Assembly: GCF_938018035.1 (NCBI RefSeq)
Contig: NZ_CALIJF010000416.1
Location: 1-6,317 of the forward strand
Direction of reading: 5' to 3'
Origin: an uncultured Campylobacter sp.
Lineage (GTDB): Bacteria; Campylobacterota; Campylobacteria; Campylobacterales; Campylobacteraceae
DNA: 6,317 nucleotides
The translations under genes and the position numbers were made by a program. The notes below the pieces were generated by a model, which was not told where the DNA came from, made no database searches, and saw nothing but the letters and a program-made list of their open reading frames with translations. Below, piece after piece: positions 1 to 5,767 of the stretch. The first letter of the stretch is position 1; each line of letters begins with the position of its first letter.

Positions 1-72
1 GGGGTAAATTTAAATGTACCTAACGGCACGCAAAATTTGCCTGGCGACTGTCGCAAATTCTACCGGAGGATA

Positions 73-519
73 CTACTCCGAATCCTTTGCGTTCGCTTTT
101 TCGATAAGGCTTTTATACTCATCCTCGCTTAGATGCTCCATCCACGTTACGTTTTTGCCGTCCTTTTCAAAGGTTACCGCGATATGCTCGCCGTCTTCGT
201 GCAGTCCGGCTCCGTGCCAGTGTTTGACGCCCGGCGGGCAGAGCACCACGTCGCCCGGGCGAGCGATTTGCACGATTCCGTCCGACGTACCGGTGTAAAT
301 TTTACCCTGCGTTACGATTAAATTTTGCCCCGCAGGATGCGTATGCCACGCCGTGCGTACTCCACGCGGAAAATGCACCAGCGCCGCTCCTACATTTGCG
401 TAAGACGTCGCGCCAAAAAGCAGCGTGACTTTCGGCAGCCCGCCTGCAAAAATTTTATCGCTCACCTTATCATAAACGGCAAGCTCCTCTTTTTTAATCA
501 AAATTTGTTTCTCTTTCAT
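73..519 (-). CDS. Single-domain cupin protein, metal-binding (hydroxynitrile-lyase-like cupin)
   Basis: A 148-residue soluble cupin. Both cupin motifs are textbook: motif 1 is G53-x5-H59-x-H61-x3-Q65-x6-G72 and motif 2 is G89-x5-P95-x-G97-x2-H100. The predicted metal ligands are H59, H61, Q65 and H100. Q65 stands where most cupins have Glu; the His-His-Gln-His set and the WHTHP...KHWHGA context resemble the manganese-binding bacterial cupins that include hydroxynitrile lyases. An open frame continues 22 codons upstream to 585, but the ATG at 519 is preferred because AAAGGAG lies five bases before it and the cupin fold begins soon after. It is the last gene of the CMD/cupin/reductase cassette, 131 bp after the CMD gene. 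No signal peptide is present, so it should be cytoplasmic. Fold assignment is firm; the substrate is unknown. Confidence 0.9.
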   Translation of the reverse strand: MKEKQILIKKEELAVYDKVSDKIFAGGLPKVTLLFGATSYANVGAALVHFPRGVRTAWHTHPAGQNLIVTQGKIYTGTSDGIVQIARPGDVVLCPPGVKHWHGAGLHEDGEHIAVTFEKDGKNVTWMEHLSEDEYKSLIEKANAKDSE

Positions 520-650
520 TTTTTCTCCTTTATTTGCATCCTTAGCCATATAATTTTCTTTCGCTTTTTTCTGAGGAACAATCATGCCAAAAAAGCCGTA
601 AGATTTTATAAATCTGCGACTAACAATTGAGATAGAGGGCGGCCGAGCCG
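520..650 (-). promoter_or_regulatory. Spacer between CMD and cupin genes with a possible internal promoter
   Basis: This 131-bp gap separates the CMD stop from the cupin start. On the minus strand it holds TATAAA (complement of 605-610), a plausible sigma-70 -10 box about 85 bases before the cupin ATG; epsilonproteobacterial promoters often lack a -35 box. The box lies in a small perfect hairpin (AGATTT 601-606, AAATCT 610-615). A second weak hairpin, CGGC/GCCG at 640-650, lies just after the CMD stop. The cupin could therefore be transcribed both from its own promoter and by read-through. Weak evidence. Confidence 0.3.
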
Positions 651-1310
651 TTAGAGGCTTTTTAGAACATCTCTTGCGTTTTGTACCTTTGTCTCGTCAA
701 TACATTCACTCAAAATTTTAAAAATTCTCTCGAACTGCTCGTCCGTAACGCCTAAATTTCTAGCACCGCCCAGGTGCGATTTTAGTTGCATATTTACATT
801 ATCTAGCGCTGCTAACGTCGATACGGTGATGATCTCGCGCTCTAAAAAGCCTAGATTATCCCTGCTAAAAAGATAGCCGAAAAGATAAGCCTTCAGTCCA
901 TAATCGACCGCAGGAGAGTCAAAAAGCACCGTACCCGAATAATCGCGCCCGAAGATATATTTTTGCGTCTGCTCGCCAAGCTCGTAAAAATCGCTGTCCG
1001 CAGCAACCGGGCTCGCGTCCTTGCCCGCTTCATCTTTAATACCCGCCGCCTCGCGCTCTTTTATGAGATTATTAAAAACGATCAGTCCGTTTAAACCCCT
1101 CGGAAAGCCGATATAAGCGCTTTGATGCGACAGCGCCTCTCTTATCTCGTTCACGCTAAGCCCTGCTTTGAGGGCATTTTCTAGCGCACCTTTTAGTTTG
1201 TCCGCTCTGCCTGTGACCGCATAAGCCGCAACGCTAACTAGTGCGAGCTGTTTGCCGCTAAGCGCCCCGTTTAGCTTTGCCGCGTGCGAAAGTTTGTTAA
1301 AATTTATCAT
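651..1310 (-). CDS. Carboxymuconolactone decarboxylase (CMD/AhpD-like) family protein, two CMD domains
   Basis: A 219-residue, mostly helical cytoplasmic protein with two tandem CMD modules. The first spans roughly residues 15-85 and carries the family signature around residues 58-75 (E58, H62, YIGFPRG). The second spans roughly 130-205, beginning with the LEREIITVSTLAAL helix (156-169) and with H179. The AhpD peroxidase-type CxxC is absent: C203 near the C-terminus is the only cysteine, so an AhpD-like thiol peroxidase role is unlikely and a decarboxylase/hydratase-like or unknown reaction is more likely. The start at 1310 is chosen over the open-frame start at 1358 because AAAGGAG lies at the right distance before it and CMD homology begins there. 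It sits between a YqhD-type reductase and a cupin; the CMD-plus-cupin pair is a recurrent bacterial combination, suggesting the two act together on one small metabolite. Substrate unknown. Confidence 0.85.
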   Translation of the reverse strand: MINFNKLSHAAKLNGALSGKQLALVSVAAYAVTGRADKLKGALENALKAGLSVNEIREALSHQSAYIGFPRGLNGLIVFNNLIKEREAAGIKDEAGKDASPVAADSDFYELGEQTQKYIFGRDYSGTVLFDSPAVDYGLKAYLFGYLFSRDNLGFLEREIITVSTLAALDNVNMQLKSHLGGARNLGVTDEQFERIFKILSECIDETKVQNARDVLKSL

Positions 1311-1560
1311 CGCTTGCTCCTTTGTCGTGTTAAAATTTAAAGCACATAGAATCGTCAAAAGAATTCTAAAATTTTCATCCTATCGCTGCTGCCCTCTTGC
1401 GGCAAGCGCCGCAGACTTAGGGGAAACGGACGATCATCTCACTCCGCGGCGCCGCTTATTTTTTAGGAGGAGCGATTTCTAGTGTGCTCGCACTATCGCT
1501 TGTTCTTTTGAGAAGGCGACCGCCTCTTTAAATTTAAAATTTTATCTACGCGGTCACGCC
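1311..1560. other. 250-bp intergenic spacer with several hairpins, no gene
   Basis: This stretch separates the reductase stop from the CMD start. No frame gives a convincing protein on either strand. It holds a compact GC-rich hairpin (TGCGGC 1398-1403, loop AAGC, GCCGCA 1408-1413) and a two-part stem at 1471-1500 (see separate entry). None is followed by a clear U-run in the direction of transcription, so none is called an intrinsic terminator. The spacing is wide for co-transcribed Campylobacter genes, so CMD may have its own promoter; no strong -10 box was found. Confidence 0.5.
1471..1500. repeat. Two-tier stem-loop between reductase and CMD genes
   Basis: The outer arms AGCGAT (1471-1476) and ATCGCT (1495-1500) are perfect complements. 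The inner arms AGTG (1481-1484) and CACT (1491-1494) continue the stem around a six-base loop, leaving a four-base bulge on one side only. It lies in the spacer downstream of the reductase, so it could stabilise an mRNA end or mark a processing site. No poly-U tail follows on the minus strand. Confidence 0.4.
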
Positions 1561-2706
1561 TTATCTTGCCAGCTCAAGAATTTTAGCGATATTTTCGCGG
1601 CTGTAGAGCTCCGCCATATTCCACGCTTTGGCGTTTGTCGCGGCTACGTCTATGACCTCGTCTAGTATCTTAACTTCGATGCCGAGCTGAGCGAGGCTAG
1701 TAGGCGTACCAATCTTATCAAACCATGTTTTAAGTGCTGCAATACCTTCATCTGCACTCTTAAGGCCAAAAATTTCACGAGCGAAACGCTCAAACGCGCT
1801 TAAATTCCTATCCTTATACCACCTCATCCACGCAGGCATTACCACGCTAAGACCGGCTCCGTGAGCGCAGTCCACGACCGCGCTCATCGCATGCTCGATC
1901 ATATGGTTCGGATAGCCGAAGCCGCCCACGCCCACGTAGGTTAACCCGTTTAGCGCCATCGTTGCGGCCCACGCAAACTCGGCGCGCGCATCGTAATCGC
2001 TCGGATCTGCGAGCAGGATTTCAGTCGTGCGGATGACGGTTTTGATGTTTGCTTCGATATAGGCTCGAACGATGTCTGGATGGACGCTAGCGGTAAAATA
2101 CCCCTCGATGCTGTGCGCGATGATGTCGCTCGCGCTATATACGAGATACTCGCGGCTGACGGTTGCTTGCAGCTGCGGGTTTATGACCGAGATTTTCGGG
2201 TATAGACACAGCGCGCTGATCGGGTATTTTTGCTTGGTCTGCTCCTTGGTCACCACGCCGCCGCAGTTCATCTCTGAGCCCGTCGCGGCGAGGGTGATAA
2301 TGTCAAAAATTTTAAGCGCGGCGCTCGGACTTTTACCGGTGAAAAAATCCCACACGTCGCCCTCGTAGCAGGCGCCCGCGGCTACGGCTTTTGCGGAGTC
2401 CAGCACGCTTCCGCCGCCCACAGCAAGCACGCTATCTGCGCCGAATTCTTTGGCGAGCTTGATCGCTTCGTTTACCTTGCTTAGCACGGGATTTGATTTT
2501 ATGCCGCCAAGCTGCGTAAATTCTATACCGCTTGCCCTTAAGCTGCCCTCCACGACGTCCATCAGCCCGCTCTTTCGCACGCGTTCGCTACCGTATAGCA
2601 CGAAAGCTTTTTTCGCGCCCGCTTCCTTCATGTACTGCCCGATATGCTTTTCTTTATCCTTGCCGAATTCTATCCTCACGGGGTTGCAAAAACTAAAATC
2701 TCTCAT
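1561..2706 (-). CDS. Iron-containing alcohol/aldehyde dehydrogenase, YqhD/BdhA-like
   Basis: A 381-residue group III (iron-dependent) alcohol dehydrogenase, close to the usual length and collinear with E. coli YqhD, an NADPH-dependent aldehyde reductase, and with clostridial butanol dehydrogenases. The N-terminal dinucleotide-binding domain carries the GGGS signature at 97-100 with D103. The C-terminal helical domain has the four expected metal ligands D194, H198, H272 and H282; LPATGSE-type residues appear as LAATGSE (139-145). The start at 2706 has AAAGGAG five bases upstream; a longer frame to 2766 would run into the promoter. It probably reduces aldehydes to alcohols in the cytoplasm, either for detoxification or redox balance. 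It is divergent from a broken AraC-family gene, matching the yqhC-yqhD layout of enterobacteria. Family is secure; substrate and NADH versus NADPH preference are not. Confidence 0.93.
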   Translation of the reverse strand: MRDFSFCNPVRIEFGKDKEKHIGQYMKEAGAKKAFVLYGSERVRKSGLMDVVEGSLRASGIEFTQLGGIKSNPVLSKVNEAIKLAKEFGADSVLAVGGGSVLDSAKAVAAGACYEGDVWDFFTGKSPSAALKIFDIITLAATGSEMNCGGVVTKEQTKQKYPISALCLYPKISVINPQLQATVSREYLVYSASDIIAHSIEGYFTASVHPDIVRAYIEANIKTVIRTTEILLADPSDYDARAEFAWAATMALNGLTYVGVGGFGYPNHMIEHAMSAVVDCAHGAGLSVVMPAWMRWYKDRNLSAFERFAREIFGLKSADEGIAALKTWFDKIGTPTSLAQLGIEVKILDEVIDVAATNAKAWNMAELYSRENIAKILELAR

Positions 2707-2733
2707 CTTTTCTCCTTTAAATAAAGTTGCTAA

Positions 2734-2739
2734 ATTATA
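2734..2739 (-). promoter_or_regulatory. -10 box of the reductase gene
   Basis: The minus strand reads GGCTATAATTT, a perfect TATAAT -10 hexamer, preceded by A/T-rich tracts of the sort that replace the -35 box in Campylobacter. It would start transcription near 2727, giving a leader of about 20 bases before the ribosome binding site and ATG at 2706. Confidence 0.6.
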
Positions 2740-2762
2740 GCCTTTTTTAAAATTTTGCGGTA

Positions 2763-2795
2763 GCACGATAGTCCAAATTCCTTGCCTAATCGTGC
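2763..2795. promoter_or_regulatory. Inverted repeat in the divergent promoter gap, candidate regulator operator
   Basis: GCACGAT (2763-2769) and ATCGTGC (2789-2795) are perfect inverted repeats separated by 19 bp. They lie between the two divergent -10 boxes, about 36-68 bases upstream of the predicted reductase transcription start, where AraC-family activators usually bind. Function as an operator is inferred from position and symmetry only. Confidence 0.4.
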
Positions 2796-2804
2796 AAATG
2801 TAAA

Positions 2805-2810
2805 TATAAC
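2805..2810 (+). promoter_or_regulatory. -10 box of the AraC-family pseudogene
   Basis: TATAAC on the plus strand, in the context GTAAATATAACCC, lies 23 bases before the start codon of the broken regulator. With the AAAGGAG ribosome binding site (2824-2830 region) this suggests that the expression signals outlived the coding sequence. Confidence 0.4.
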
Positions 2811-2832
2811 CCGAGTAAATTTAAAGGAGAGC

Positions 2833-3261
2833 ATGAACGAAGTAGATAAAATTTTAAAAGACGCCGCAAAGATCGCGGACGAGCTATATCCCACCTACGG
2901 ACACGTTCAGACGCCTATAGGGGCGCTTAGCTTCTACTGCCAAAGCGAGCCCTCGGACTTCATCGCGACGATCTATGAGCCCAGCATCTGTTTGTGCCTA
3001 CGCGGTGGCAAAATGGTGGAATTTAACGGCAAGCAGTATCGCTACGACACGCAAAAATTCCTGCAATACTGCGCTAAGCCCGATTGATTTTCAAAAGCAC
3101 ATTAGGTTGTAGGAAACTAGATATATCTTACAAAACGGCGGCACGAAAGCGTCGCAGGCGGCTTTTGACGTCGGATACGAAAGCTCGTCATAGTTCAGCA
3201 GGGAGTACGCGAGGATGTCTGCATGCCGCCTAAAGCCCACGCGCAAACATTTCGCGACTAA
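2833..3261 (+). pseudogene. Broken AraC-family (YqhC-like) transcriptional regulator
   Basis: Residues 1-82 of the first open frame (2833-3087) match the N-terminal domain of YqhC-type AraC regulators, including TPIGALSF and a Y-E-P-S-I-C-L-C-L-R-G strand. The frame then jumps. From 3077 the +1 frame reads SPIDFQKHIRL, an in-frame TAG at 3110-3112, then ETRYILQNGG...AAFDVGYESSS, a second TAG at 3191-3193 where the family has Gln, then FSREYARM. After M (3215-3217) one base is missing where Phe-Gly is expected, and the next frame reads MPPKAHAQTFRD to TAA at 3259-3261. So the effector-domain remainder and the first helix-turn-helix are deleted (about 150 codons, estimated from a usual length near 300), while the second helix-turn-helix survives with two stops and a frameshift. 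It is divergent from the reductase it probably once controlled. The start at 2833 has AAAGGAG upstream. Confidence 0.88.
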
Positions 3262-3284
3262 GAACGAGCAAAAATTTAAAGTGA

Positions 3285-3339
3285 TCGGCTTGGGCAAGCT
3301 TTGTAAAATTTCAAAATTTCATTGCGCAATGCAAGCCGA
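3285..3339. repeat. Long-arm inverted repeat enclosing a 12-bp perfect palindrome
   Basis: TCGGCTTG (3285-3292) and CAAGCCGA (3332-3339) are perfect complements around a 39-nt loop. The loop ends in the 12-bp perfect palindrome CATTGCGCAATG (3320-3331). It follows the regulator pseudogene by about 25 bp, so it may be a relic of that gene's transcript end or a separate binding site. No U-run follows. Confidence 0.4.
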
Positions 3340-3344
3340 AATAA

Positions 3345-3488
3345 CTGCACAATAAAACAGCATCCGCAACCAACATAAACCGATCGCAAGGTATTGCTTG
3401 CTATCAACGAGGCGGCGTCCGCTACCGAAACGAGGACTCAGTAGGGGAAAACGCGGTGCAAGAATACAGCCTAAACGTAAGAAGATAG
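3345..3488 (+). pseudogene. Possible decayed coding relic, unidentified
   Basis: A 47-codon open stretch bounded by TAA (3342-3344) and TAG (3486-3488) with no ATG or ribosome binding site. Its last part reads YRNEDSVGENAVQEYSLN, with ordinary amino-acid composition, unlike the Arg/Pro/Cys-rich translations of the other frames here. It may be the C-terminus of a gene whose front is lost. I do not recognise the family and the call is tentative. Confidence 0.2.
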
Positions 3489-3612
3489 ACATAATGCAAG
3501 AGACCGCTCCGCCGCAAGAAAAATGGATGCGCCCAGCGATGATTGCCCCCCCACTCGCTTGCCGCTGCGCTAAAAGTCATTGTTCATCTTCTTGCTAATT
3601 TTATAATTTCAA

Positions 3613-3635
3613 TCGCGTGACGTTTTATCACGCGA
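3613..3635. repeat. Perfect 8-bp stem-loop
   Basis: TCGCGTGA (3613-3620) and TCACGCGA (3628-3635) form a perfect stem around a seven-base loop. On the minus strand a moderately T-rich stretch follows, so it could end a minus-strand transcript, but no minus-strand gene lies upstream of it within this gap. It separates the decayed region from the promoter region of the dsb operon. Confidence 0.45.
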
Positions 3636-3732
3636 CTCGCACAAGCAAAATCAGGCTAATCGAAATGCTTTAGATAAATTTAAATCAAGCTGGAATAGAA
3701 AAAATTTTCTTAAAAATAGCTATTTTAGTATC

Positions 3733-3761
3733 ATGAAATTTCATAAAAATTTATTTATACT
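3733..3761 (+). promoter_or_regulatory. Promoter region of the dba-dsbI operon: palindrome and -10 candidate
   Basis: This AT-rich stretch has a 12-bp perfect palindrome ATGAAATTTCAT (3733-3744) followed by TATACT (3756-3761), a plausible -10 box in a TTTATACTGATAA context. A start near 3768 would give a leader of about 80 bases. Other A/T-rich hexamers further down could also serve, so the assignment is tentative. Confidence 0.35.
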
Positions 3762-3804
3762 GATAAAAACATAATTTTTAATATACGTCTAATAAGCAAA
3801 ATAG

Positions 3805-3823
3805 TAATATTTTTACGATATTA
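3805..3823. promoter_or_regulatory. Candidate Fur-type operator ahead of dba
   Basis: TAATAT (3805-3810) and ATATTA (3818-3823) are a perfect inverted repeat with a seven-base gap, 19 bp in all, the size of a Fur box. It ends 12 bases before the dba ribosome binding site. In C. jejuni expression of the dsbI operon responds to iron through Fur, which makes this site worth naming. AT-rich DNA gives such symmetry by chance quite often. Confidence 0.35.
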
Positions 3824-3847
3824 AATTTCAGTAAGAAAGGAGAAAAC

Positions 3848-4015
3848 ATGGAATTTTTAATGGTTCTGATGTTTCTCGTCGCGGGCCTTTTGTTGTGGTT
3901 TAGACCTGAGAAAAAGCGCGCGGTTATGGGCTTTGGTATTGCGGGTATCGCAATACTCGTCATCATGATGGCATGGGTGAATAAATTTGCCGTCGTGCCT
4001 ATGGGAAATTTTTAG
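3848..4015 (+). CDS. dba: Dba, small inner-membrane partner of DsbI
   Basis: A 55-residue protein made of two hydrophobic helices (about residues 2-18 and 25-45) joined by the charged hinge FRPEKKR (18-24), so a hairpin in the inner membrane is predicted. It begins with MEFLMVLMFL and has no cysteine. AAAGGAG (3836-3842) lies five bases before the ATG. Size, topology and place immediately before dsbI match Dba, the small protein encoded with DsbI in Campylobacter and linked to DsbI function. Its TAG stop (4013-4015) is part of the TAGGAG ribosome binding site of dsbI, and the intergenic gap is only nine bases, so translation of the two is probably coupled, as reported for C. jejuni. The identification rests on context, size and topology rather than alignment. 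Confidence 0.8.
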   Translation: MEFLMVLMFLVAGLLLWFRPEKKRAVMGFGIAGIAILVIMMAWVNKFAVVPMGNF

Positions 4016-4024
4016 GAGCGAGCG

Positions 4025-4780
4025 ATGGAAAGTATGCAAGATAAAATGCCTCAAAGCCTCATTCGCGGCGCCGAGATTTCTGCGGGCTGGGGCGAAGATG
4101 AAAAGCGGTTTTTCAATCTTTTCGCCCTTGCCGCCCTCGCCCTCATCGCCCTGCCCGTAGGTATCGCGTGTTTGGTTTTGGGCTTTGGCATGGGTGATAG
4201 CCCCTGCATCATGTGCTGGCACGAGAGATTTTGCATGGTCGCGATCTCGTTTATGGCGCTAGTTATCGTTAGATACGGCTTTAAGGTCAAATACCTTGCT
4301 GCAATCCTATTTTTAGCGTGCCTTGGGCTTTACGACGGCTTTTTGCATTACAGCCTAGACGGCACCGGCGGCGGCTATCTCGACATAAAGCAGGGCTTCG
4401 GGCTCGAAATTTTAGGCGCACACACGCAGTTTTGGGTCGTAGTGGTGCATTTTTGCGTCATTATATTTTTGGGCGTGATTTTGCTGCTAGGCAAAAACGT
4501 AGGTAAAATAATGCAAAAAAGCGAAGAGGGCGCATACGGCGCGGTTTTACCCAAATTTGCGCTAGGCAAAGTTGCAGTTGCGGCCTTTGCGATCATTATG
4601 GCTTTTAACTGCGTGCAGGCCTTTATCACCGCAGGCCCGCCGCCCTATCTAGCCTCCGCGACGCCTTCGCGCATGAGCATCGATCCGTCAAAGTGGTTTT
4701 GGGAGCTTGATCACTGGGAGGAAACCGAAATTGACTTCCGCGAAAACTGGAATCCAAAACTACCGAATTTACCGAAGTGA
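4025..4780 (+). CDS. dsbI: DsbI, DsbB-family inner-membrane thiol oxidase (membrane domain only)
   Basis: A 251-residue membrane protein predicted to have five transmembrane segments (about 29-54, 68-85, 88-106, 134-156, 170-193). The first periplasmic loop carries the active site C61-I-M-C64, followed by W-H-E-R68; R68 is placed like Arg48 of E. coli DsbB, which contacts the quinone. The enzyme should pass electrons from a periplasmic thiol oxidase to the quinone pool. The second periplasmic loop (about 107-133) has no cysteine, whereas E. coli DsbB has a redox pair there. After TM5 a periplasmic tail (about 194-251) includes AGPPPYLASATP and a Trp-rich stretch. In C. jejuni and H. pylori DsbI is described as continuing into a C-terminal beta-propeller; here the frame stops at TGA (4778-4780) and the propeller follows as its own gene. 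Ribosome binding site AGGAG overlaps the dba stop codon. Confidence 0.88.
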   Translation: MESMQDKMPQSLIRGAEISAGWGEDEKRFFNLFALAALALIALPVGIACLVLGFGMGDSPCIMCWHERFCMVAISFMALVIVRYGFKVKYLAAILFLACLGLYDGFLHYSLDGTGGGYLDIKQGFGLEILGAHTQFWVVVVHFCVIIFLGVILLLGKNVGKIMQKSEEGAYGAVLPKFALGKVAVAAFAIIMAFNCVQAFITAGPPPYLASATPSRMSIDPSKWFWELDHWEETEIDFRENWNPKLPNLPK

Positions 4781-4789
4781 GGTCGCGAT

Positions 4790-5677
4790 ATGAGAAAAAT
4801 TTTAACCTTAACCCTTTTGTGCGCTGCACTGGCGCTGGGCGGCGAGTTTAATCTAAATCCTGCGGATGGCGCAGTGACAAATTTAACGCCTCTACGCAAA
4901 AGCGGCGAGATAACGCTAAATTTAAACAACAATAATCCCGTCACGGGGCTTGACTACGACGCGGCGAGCGGAAGCTTCTTGCTCGGTACGCTAAAATTCG
5001 AGCTCTACGAAATGGACGGCGAGCTAAAAACCGTAAAAAGCTATCTACGAAGCACGCCCGATTGGATAATGCAGATGGAAGAAACCGTCGCAGCGAGCTT
5101 TTTTAAAGACTCGGTAGGGCTCATGAGCTATAATAAAACCTATGAGTTTTTCAAGCCCGCACCGAACCAAAGTAAAGAGGAAGCAAACAAGGCGTGGCGC
5201 TATCTGCACGACGGATACGAAAATTTCACGCTCGATTTCAAGGACCGCTACTCCACCGTGCGCGCTAAGCAGCAGTTCATCCTCTCGTGGGATCACTCGG
5301 ATTTCTACGGCGAGTTTTTCGTCGCTAGCGTGCCGGATAACATAAAGCAAAGCTGGAGCATAGCGAGCTTTAGCGATGCCGACAACATGCTCTCGACCGA
5401 GTTCGTGCCGAGCTTCGATGAGGCTCTCGGCGTAAAGGACGGCAGGGATATAAACGACTACTATATCACGGGTATGGATGCGAGCAGCGAGTTTGTTTAT
5501 CTACTCTCGAAGCAATACTCAAGCATCCTAAAGCTTGATCCGCGCAGCAGAAAGATCGTGGAGATTTATAGCTTTGAAGGCGCGAGCGACGCGCATGCGC
5601 TAGCTGTCAAGGATGGAAAATTTTACGTCGCGTCTAGAGAAAACGGAACGAATAAAATTTTCGTTTTTGAGAGGTGA
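4790..5677 (+). CDS. Secreted beta-propeller-like protein, the detached C-terminal half of DsbI
   Basis: A 295-residue protein with a Sec signal peptide (charged MRK, hydrophobic core to about residue 16, cleavage likely near ALA or LGG, 15-18). The only cysteine, C11, lies in the signal, and T-L-L-C is not a proper lipobox, so the mature protein is a soluble periplasmic protein without thiols. The C-terminal part has propeller/NHL-like blade spacing: VTGLDYDAASGSFLLGT (51-67), YYITGMDASSEFVYLLS (224-240), SILKLDPRSRKIVEIY (245-260), HALAVKDGKFYVAS (269-282). It is in the same reading frame as dsbI, separated by TGA and three codons, with a GTGAGGT ribosome binding site that overlaps the dsbI stop. 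This matches the periplasmic propeller domain reported for fused DsbI of C. jejuni and H. pylori. The equivalence is inferred from position, size (251+295 versus about 500 for fused forms) and fold hints. Confidence 0.75.
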   Translation: MRKILTLTLLCAALALGGEFNLNPADGAVTNLTPLRKSGEITLNLNNNNPVTGLDYDAASGSFLLGTLKFELYEMDGELKTVKSYLRSTPDWIMQMEETVAASFFKDSVGLMSYNKTYEFFKPAPNQSKEEANKAWRYLHDGYENFTLDFKDRYSTVRAKQQFILSWDHSDFYGEFFVASVPDNIKQSWSIASFSDADNMLSTEFVPSFDEALGVKDGRDINDYYITGMDASSEFVYLLSKQYSSILKLDPRSRKIVEIYSFEGASDAHALAVKDGKFYVASRENGTNKIFVFER

Positions 5678-5707
5678 AATTTAAGCCGTCTTTGGCGGCT
5701 TAAATTT
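5677..5707 (+). terminator. Strong stem-loop terminator after the dsb operon
   Basis: AAATTTAAGCCG (5677-5688) and CGGCTTAAATTT (5696-5707) form a perfect 12-bp stem around a seven-base loop, starting at the last base of the propeller stop codon. The AT-rich outer stem supplies T-runs on both strands, so it may work for the operon and, in the other direction, for the convergent small gene at 5768-6023. Confidence 0.8.
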
Positions 5708-5767
5708 AATTGACTTAAACGCAAATTCCACATCTAAAATTATAAAATTTTGATTAAACATTGACTT

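Larger units (their letters stand above)
3262..3700. other. Gene-free region with decayed sequence and palindromes
   Basis: No intact gene is supported in this stretch. Frames on both strands are short, lack a ribosome binding site and show no recognisable domain. One stretch (3345-3488, plus) reads like decayed coding DNA and is listed separately. A run of seven C lies at 3546-3552. Palindromes at 3285-3339 and 3613-3635 are listed separately. The region looks like the scar left by erosion of the AraC-family gene and whatever followed it. Confidence 0.55.

Noticed and set aside
64..80. Terminator after the cupin gene (CGGAG/CTCCG)
   Set aside because: Only a 5-bp stem containing the stop codon in its loop, with no U-run on the minus strand.
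1398..1500. Shared sequence between the 1400-1440 spacer (GACTTAGGGGAAACGG) and 3435-3455 (GACTCAGTAGGGGAAAACG)
   Set aside because: The match is short and gapped; it could hint at a dispersed repeat but is too weak to claim.
3322..3495. 57-codon minus-strand open frame (MSIFLRLGCI...) over the same region
   Set aside because: No ribosome binding site, Cys/Arg-rich composition typical of a non-coding frame, and it overlaps the palindromes.
3398..3598. 66-codon plus-strand open frame
   Set aside because: Arg/Pro/Cys-rich translation with no ribosome binding site or domain; another frame over the same bases looks more protein-like.
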